This document shows, piece by piece, positions 12,966 through 16,383 of a DNA stretch of 16,383 nucleotides (positions are counted from its first letter, which is position 1; every line of letters starts with the position of its first letter). The notes under the pieces were generated by a model. It made no database searches. It was not told where the DNA came from and worked only from the letters and a program-made list of their open reading frames with translations. The position numbers and the translations under genes were made by a program. Origin of the DNA: JAIBJN01 sp035461525 (GTDB taxonomy: Bacteria; Actinomycetota; Thermoleophilia; Gaiellales; Gaiellaceae); contig DATHVD010000101.1 in the NCBI GenBank assembly GCA_035461525.1, positions 1 to 16,383 on the forward strand. The letters are read 5' to 3'.

Positions 12966-13286
12966 ATGGCCAGCAGCCCGAGCGACGGCGACTTCTTCAG
13001 CAGCGGCCTAGCCGTGAGGCTCTTCGAGCGGTATCGCGCCGAGCGAGGCCTGGACGAGACGATGGCCCAGGTCGAGGTTCGGCTTCGAAGCGGGGAGCAG
13101 CTCGCAGTCGAGCGGATCCTCGTCGGAGGGGGGTTCGTCATCTTCTCGACCGAGGCCGACGAAGACGACGAGTACGTCGCCGTGCCGCCCTCCGAGATCG
13201 TGGAGGTTCGCTTCGGCCGGCGCGAGGAGCCGCGGCAGGTCGGCTTCGCAGGCGTCACGAGCCTCGAGGACGAACCGGAGTCGTAG
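12966..13286 (+). CDS. Unknown 106-residue protein with a predicted beta-rich domain
   Basis: The ATG follows a GGGGGGA Shine-Dalgarno-like run by five bases. An N-terminal helix (about 13-28, GLAVRLFERYRAERG) leads into a beta-rich stretch: VEVRLRSGEQLAVERI (36-51), GGGFVIFSTE (54-63), an acidic turn (ADEDDE), then YVAVPPSEIVEVRFG (70-84). This looks like a small Sm- or SH3-like barrel that senses or binds something, but no named family is recognised. The tail is acidic. It lies 44 bases after tRNA-Leu with no obvious promoter of its own, so read-through from the tRNA promoter is possible. The spacer holds a tandem duplicate of GCAGGTGT. Confidence 0.68.
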   Translation: MASSPSDGDFFSSGLAVRLFERYRAERGLDETMAQVEVRLRSGEQLAVERILVGGGFVIFSTEADEDDEYVAVPPSEIVEVRFGRREEPRQVGFAGVTSLEDEPES

Positions 13287-13368
13287 GCGTCCTGCAGCGA
13301 GGGCAGCCCCGCCCGAAGGCGCAGGCCGGGGCCGCGCCCGCGCGTCGTGCACCTCCGCGGGGCCCGAC

Positions 13369-13374
13369 TATTGT
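13369..13374 (+). promoter_or_regulatory. Predicted -10 box (TATTGT) upstream of the membrane protein gene
   Basis: TATTGT fits TANNNT and ends eight bases before the GTG at 13382, the spacing seen for the other leaderless starts in this window. That GTG is out of frame with the membrane protein as sequenced, but comes into frame if one C of the five-C run 13400-13404 is removed. Confidence 0.4.
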
Positions 13375-13421
13375 GGAGCCGGTGACCGCCCGGCTCGCGC
13401 CCCCTGACGCTCTCGAAGGCC

Positions 13422-14156
13422 GTGATCGCCGCCGGCGTCGTGCTCCTCCTCGTCGACGCGGCGCTCATCGGAATCCACCTCTGGTACGAGTCGTGGCGCA
13501 TCTCGGATCGCGACGTGCCGGCCTGGCTGCGGAGTAGCCGCTATTCGCTCGACCGGGACCGCGGGTTTGCGGAGCTCGTGAACTACGTCAAGCTGTCCAG
13601 CGCCGGCATCCTGCTCCTCGGCGTCTTCGCGACCCGGAAGCGGTCGTCGGTGCTCGCCGTGTGGGCCGTCGCACTCTTCCTGGCGGTCGCCGACGACGCG
13701 CTGCGCCTGCACGAAGAGTGGGGCGGACGGATCGCCTCCCGGGTGGACGTGCCCGAGTTGTTCGGCCTGCGCCGGTTCGACATCGCCGAGGCGATGGTCT
13801 GGGGCGCGTTCGCCGCCCTCCTGCTCCCGCTCTTCGTCGTCGCCTTCCGGCGGAGCGACTGGTGGGTGCGGTCGTTCTCGTGGACGCTGACCGCTTTGCT
13901 CGGCCTACTCGTCCTCTTCGCCGCCGGCGCCGAGCTGCTCCGGAGGCCACTGGCAGGCTGGGAACGGGCACTGGGGACGATCGAGGACGGCGGGGAGATC
14001 GTCGTCTCCTCGGCGCTCGTCGTCGTGGCAATCGCTGCCGCGCAGGCCGTCCGGCCGGCGCCTGCGAGCCGATTCGGGCGTGCCGTGCCGGCCCGCAGGA
14101 GGCTCGCTCCCCGGGCCGCCTCCGCAGCGGAGAACGGCCCGGGGCGGGAGCGCTAG
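13422..14156 (+). CDS. Multi-pass membrane protein, function unknown; N terminus probably frameshifted
   Basis: The open frame gives 244 residues from GTG 13422, with about six hydrophobic segments (2-20, 58-71, 77-91, 123-142, 153-171, 193-210) and a basic C-terminal tail. Charged groups stand at the ends of membrane segments: ADDALRLHEEW (90-100) and TIEDGGEIVVSS (186-197). A D-D-x-x-x-x-H-E plus E-D-x-x-E pattern could be a metal or proton site, but I do not recognise the family. The given start has no proper ribosome binding site and begins inside a hydrophobic segment. Dropping one C from 13400-13404 joins GTG 13382 in frame, adding MTARLAPLTLSKA, a sensible N terminus placed eight bases after a -10 box. 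The stop shares CTAG with the converging gene. Confidence 0.66.
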   Translation: MIAAGVVLLLVDAALIGIHLWYESWRISDRDVPAWLRSSRYSLDRDRGFAELVNYVKLSSAGILLLGVFATRKRSSVLAVWAVALFLAVADDALRLHEEWGGRIASRVDVPELFGLRRFDIAEAMVWGAFAALLLPLFVVAFRRSDWWVRSFSWTLTALLGLLVLFAAGAELLRRPLAGWERALGTIEDGGEIVVSSALVVVAIAAAQAVRPAPASRFGRAVPARRRLAPRAASAAENGPGRER

Positions 14157-14506
14157 CGGCTTGCCGGGCTGGGCCGGGAAGACGTTCGGTACGGCCCGCT
14201 CCACGGCCGGGTCACGTCGAAGCCCCAGATCCGCGTGAGGTCGCGGGCGCTCGCCGTGGCTCGGGAATGGCTGTAGCTCCAGACCGTCTCCCGGTCGTCG
14301 CCGGCGACTCGCACGATCTCGAGCGCGCCGACGATCCCCTCGCGCTGCGGATCCTGCCGCGCGAGGTAGTCGAACGCGAAGTCGACGGCGTCACCAACGT
14401 CCTCGGTCTGGAAGCGAAGGCCCAGGTCGACGCGGGGCTCTCCCGCGAGAGCCTCGCGCACCTCGTACCGTTCGTGCTCTGCCGCATGGCATTGCTCTTC
14501 GGCCAT
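14153..14506 (-). CDS. Unknown 117-residue soluble protein
   Basis: The ATG at 14506 follows AAAGGAGT by seven bases, a strong Shine-Dalgarno sequence, and the frame upstream of it has no protein character. There is no signal peptide or membrane segment. The N-terminal half is acidic and helical (HAAEHERYEVREALAGE, 7-23), followed by TEDVGDAVDFAFDYL (34-48), GALEIVRVAGDDRETVWSY (60-78, beta-like) and a Ser/Arg/Pro-rich tail. No family is recognised. The gene overlaps the membrane protein gene tail-to-tail in CTAG and is divergent from the flippase-like gene with 148 bases between, which carry promoters for both directions. Confidence 0.7.
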   Translation of the reverse strand: MAEEQCHAAEHERYEVREALAGEPRVDLGLRFQTEDVGDAVDFAFDYLARQDPQREGIVGALEIVRVAGDDRETVWSYSHSRATASARDLTRIWGFDVTRPWSGPYRTSSRPSPASR

Positions 14507-14528
14507 GCTGCGACTCCTTTCGGTTCGA

Positions 14529-14558
14529 ATCGTAGGGGCCGGGGCATACTCCGTACAA
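14529..14558 (-). promoter_or_regulatory. Predicted promoter for the 117-residue protein (TTGTAC / TACGAT)
   Basis: On the minus strand TTGTAC (14558-14553) and TACGAT (14534-14529) are separated by 18 bases, giving a -35-like and a good -10 element 22 bases before the ATG. The leader contains the AAAGGAGT ribosome binding site. The same stretch read forward holds TACAAT (14554-14559), a possible -10 box for the divergent flippase-like gene with a leader of about 90 bases. Confidence 0.42.
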
Positions 14559-14654
14559 TCCCTCGAACGAGGCACGGCCCCGGGCGGCTGTCGTCACCCA
14601 ACGGTTTCCCCGGCGTACCCCGATCGCGGGTCGAGACCGTTCCTTCTGCGGCCG

Positions 14655-15629
14655 ATGACATTCTCGATGAGAGGACTCCGACGCTTGTGGTCCTCCCCGC
14701 GCGGGAGGCTCGCCGGGAACCTCGCGATCGGGCTCGTGGCCATCGGCATCTCACTCCTCGCCGCGCGCCAGTTCGCCTCGATCGGCTGGCCCTTCGCTGG
14801 TGCCGACGTGCGCCTGGTCGCGGCCGCGGGCGTTCTCTTCCTGCTCGCCTACGCGTTCAAGGCCTTCGGCTGGCACCGGCTCTTCGCGCCTCACGAGCGA
14901 CCCCGGCCGCTCACGCTGGCCGCCTCCTGCGGGGCCGCCTCCGTTACAGGGGCCGCGCTCCCGGGCCGGTTCGACGACGTCGTCCGCGTCGCCATCGTGC
15001 GCCGCGCCAGCGGCGGCCGCGCCGGGATCGCGCCCGTCTGCCTCTCGCTCTTCATGCTCGGCCTCGTCGACACGGCGGCGCTGATGCCGCTCGCCTCGAC
15101 GGCGGCGGCGACCTCTGAGGCATCGCCGGTCGTGCGGGCCGGGATGGGCGTCGTCGCCTTCGCCGGGCTCGGGGCGGCCGTCGTCATCGCCTTCCTGCCG
15201 AGGATCGTGGCGAGCGGCCGGCTGATCCGCTTCCGGGTCGCGCGCTGGCTCGGGGAGCGGTGCGTCGACCCGCGCGACGCCTGGCAGGCCTGGGTGCTCG
15301 TCCTCGCCTCCTGGCTCGCGCGCGCGTTCGGCCTCCTGCTTCTGCTCCACGCGCTCGGCTTCAGGCTCTCGCTGCCGCTCGCGATCGCGTTCCTCTGCGC
15401 GGCGGCTGCCTCGGGCGCCCTGCCGATCGCGCCTGCCGGCGCCGCGACGCAGGCCGGGGCCGGCGCGGCCCTCCTGATCGCGAGCGGTGTGGGCGCAGGG
15501 AAGGCGATCTCCTTCGCGGTCGCCGCCCAGGCTCTCCTCATCCTCGCCGGCGCGTCCGTGCTCGTCTTCGCCGCCGTGTGGCACGGCGGGCGGCGCGTCG
15601 CCGTCTGGCGGGCCGCCCCGCCCGTCTAG
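14655..15629 (+). CDS. LPG-synthase transmembrane-region (UPF0104 / PF03706-type) flippase-like protein
   Basis: A 324-residue integral membrane protein with about eight hydrophobic segments. It matches the membrane half of lysylphosphatidylglycerol synthases: GAASVTGAALPGRFDDVVRV (93-112) corresponds to the conserved N-x-x-P-x-R-x-G/D-x-x-R loop, and ALPIAPAGAATQAGAGA corresponds to the lPisPGGlGxxE region, though the final Glu is not seen. The catalytic GNAT-like domain of MprF is absent, so this is a stand-alone membrane unit, thought in other bacteria to move lipids or glycolipids across the membrane. Start uncertain: ATG 14655 is used, ATG 14667 is four codons later, and neither has a good ribosome binding site. 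The stop shares CTAG with the peroxiredoxin gene. Confidence 0.84.
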   Translation: MTFSMRGLRRLWSSPRGRLAGNLAIGLVAIGISLLAARQFASIGWPFAGADVRLVAAAGVLFLLAYAFKAFGWHRLFAPHERPRPLTLAASCGAASVTGAALPGRFDDVVRVAIVRRASGGRAGIAPVCLSLFMLGLVDTAALMPLASTAAATSEASPVVRAGMGVVAFAGLGAAVVIAFLPRIVASGRLIRFRVARWLGERCVDPRDAWQAWVLVLASWLARAFGLLLLLHALGFRLSLPLAIAFLCAAAASGALPIAPAGAATQAGAGAALLIASGVGAGKAISFAVAAQALLILAGASVLVFAAVWHGGRRVAVWRAAPPV

Positions 15630-16087
15630 CCGGGGAGCGCCGCGAGCACGACGTCCGCATGGCCGTCGGGCTTCACGCCGTAAAGCGCGCGCTCGACCGT
15701 CCCGTCGGCGCCGATGACGAAGGTGGAGCGGTTGATCCCCATCGACGTCTTGCCGTCCGTGGTTCTCTCCACCCACACGCCGTAGCGCTCCGCAACCTCG
15801 TGCTCGGGGTCGGCGAGGAGCGTGAACGGAAGTCCGTGCTTCTCGCGGAAGCGGGCGTGCGAGGCCTCGCTGTCCGGGCTGACGCCGAGGACGACGGCGC
15901 CGCGCTCCTCGAACTCCGCGTAGGCGTCGCGGAAGCTGTACGCCTGCTTCGTGCATCCCGGCGTGTCGTCCTTCGGGTAGAAGTACAGGACGACCGGTTG
16001 GCCCTTGAAGGCGGCAAGCGACACCTCCTCGCCCGAGTCAGAGACGAGTGTGAAGTCAGGGGCAGGATCGCCGTCGTGGAGCTGCAT
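15626..16087 (-). CDS. bcp: Thioredoxin-dependent peroxiredoxin, Bcp/PrxQ type
   Basis: A 153-residue peroxiredoxin that reduces hydrogen and organic peroxides in the cytoplasm. APDFTLVSDSGEEVSLAAF (9-27) opens the thioredoxin-like fold. VVLYFYPKDDTPGCTKQA (32-49) carries the peroxidatic Cys45 in the TPGCT motif. The conserved SPDSEASHARF (70-80), LADPEHEVAERYGV (91-104) and RSTFVIGADGTV (120-131) follow. Many Bcp proteins have a resolving cysteine five residues after the first, but here residue 50 is Tyr and no other cysteine exists, so it would act as a 1-Cys enzyme. ATG chosen by homology and by TAGGGT nine bases upstream (probable leaderless start); a longer in-frame extension to 16372 is not supported. 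Confidence 0.95.
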   Translation of the reverse strand: MQLHDGDPAPDFTLVSDSGEEVSLAAFKGQPVVLYFYPKDDTPGCTKQAYSFRDAYAEFEERGAVVLGVSPDSEASHARFREKHGLPFTLLADPEHEVAERYGVWVERTTDGKTSMGINRSTFVIGADGTVERALYGVKPDGHADVVLAALPG

Positions 16088-16095
16088 GGGGCCGG

Positions 16096-16101
16096 ACCCT
16101 A
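16096..16101 (-). promoter_or_regulatory. Predicted -10 box (TAGGGT) of a leaderless promoter for bcp
   Basis: Read on the minus strand, TAGGGT fits TANNNT and ends nine bases before the bcp ATG at 16087, leaving no room for a ribosome binding site in a normal leader. Confidence 0.45.
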
Positions 16102-16299
16102 TCGAACGGGGACGGCCATGAGCAGCACTCAGACGCGCCGGGCGAGGCCGACGCAGGGCTCGGCGTCCTGGCTGGGCAGGAGGCCGCGCGCCGTCTGGAG
16201 GCGAGGCGTCATGGCGAGCAGGGAGGAGGCGCAGGCTCGCAGACCGAAGGGGGAGTCGCCGGAGAGGGAGCCCGAAGGCGGAGGCGGCCGGGGCGGCGC

Positions 16300-16321
16300 C
16301 ATGACCTGCGGCCCAGTCATG
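16300..16321. repeat. Inverted repeat CATGAC-N10-GTCATG
   Basis: Two perfect six-base arms (16300-16305 and 16316-16321) flank ten bases. It could be a stem-loop or a protein-binding dyad. It lies in the gene-free end of the window, nine bases before a second, stronger inverted repeat. Confidence 0.5.
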
Positions 16322-16330
16322 AACACTGAA

Positions 16331-16357
16331 CCCCGGACTTGGAAGGAAAGTCCGGGG
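16331..16357. repeat. Strong 10-bp stem-loop
   Basis: CCCCGGACTT (16331-16340) and AAGTCCGGGG (16348-16357) pair perfectly around a seven-base purine loop, GGAAGGA. No T-run follows in either direction. It may end transcription of a gene beyond the window or belong to a structured RNA. Confidence 0.6.
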
Positions 16358-16383
16358 ACGCCCCGGCCACACACCTGTATCGG

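Larger units (their letters stand above)
16102..16383. other. Gene-free end region with purine-rich repeat-like sequence
   Basis: From the bcp promoter to the window end I see no supported gene. An 81-codon minus-strand frame here (16129-16374) is Pro/Ser/Leu-rich, has no ribosome binding site and no protein-like pattern. The plus strand is purine-rich and repetitive at 16205-16290, with near-repeats CCGAAGGGGGAG (16245-16256) and CCGAAGGCGGAG (16272-16283). Together with the two inverted repeats after it, this resembles a dispersed intergenic repeat, which only a genome-wide comparison could confirm. Confidence 0.45.

Noticed and set aside
13382..13421. GTG 13382 continued in its own frame as a separate gene
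   Set aside because: After seven sensible codons the frame becomes Arg-rich, antisense-like sequence. The codons make sense only when joined to the membrane protein by a one-base correction.
16345..16355. GGAAAGTCCGG similar to a conserved RNase P RNA segment
   Set aside because: The match is short and is fully explained by the right arm of the local stem-loop. The surrounding sequence does not resemble the rest of rnpB.
16129..16374. 81-codon minus-strand frame near the window end
   Set aside because: No ribosome binding site, low-complexity composition, and it runs through two inverted repeats. More likely non-coding.

Overview
The window is very GC-rich (roughly 70% by eye), with GTG/TTG starts, tightly packed genes, four-base overlaps and TANNNT -10 boxes placed 7-10 bases before start codons. 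This fits a high-GC actinobacterial lineage. The style of several proteins suggests the Thermoleophilia (Gaiellales/Solirubrobacterales), but that placement is an inference. It reads as ordinary chromosome. I see no phage, transposase, CRISPR array or plasmid functions.

Region 1 (1-2269): the 3' end of pheT, overlapped by a DUF218/YdcF-like gene. Converging on it is a two-gene minus-strand operon: a protein built of two copies of an unnamed domain, and a small PRC-barrel-like protein. Region 2 (2307-7774): a 2-oxoacid dehydrogenase operon of the acetoin/pyruvate dehydrogenase type (E1 alpha, E1 beta, single-lipoyl E2) ending in a coupled VOC-family gene. After a terminator-like region, the E3 gene (lpd) follows under its own promoter, then a small membrane protein. 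E1 decarboxylates the oxo substrate with TPP, E2 carries the acyl group on lipoyl-lysine to CoA, and E3 reoxidises the lipoamide.

Region 3 (7775-12275): a plus-strand run consisting of a remnant of a FAD-dependent oxidoreductase, a tandem-GNAT protein, a cupin, a DedA membrane protein, an M20 amidohydrolase/carbamoylase, a broken ClC chloride channel gene and an alpha/beta hydrolase. The FAD and ClC genes both look internally deleted, yet keep their 3' ends and their GTGA overlap with the next gene.

Region 4 (12272-16383): small or unknown proteins around a tRNA-Leu(CAG), a multi-pass membrane protein that probably carries a one-base frameshift near its start, an unknown 117-residue protein, an LPG-synthase-type flippase-like membrane protein and a Bcp-type peroxiredoxin. 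The last 296 bases hold no convincing gene but contain two clear inverted repeats.

I found no convincing new multi-gene system. The observations most worth checking are the two gene remnants, the likely single-C indels, the duplicated-domain protein, the dense leaderless promoters and three convergent gene pairs that share a CTAG at their stops.
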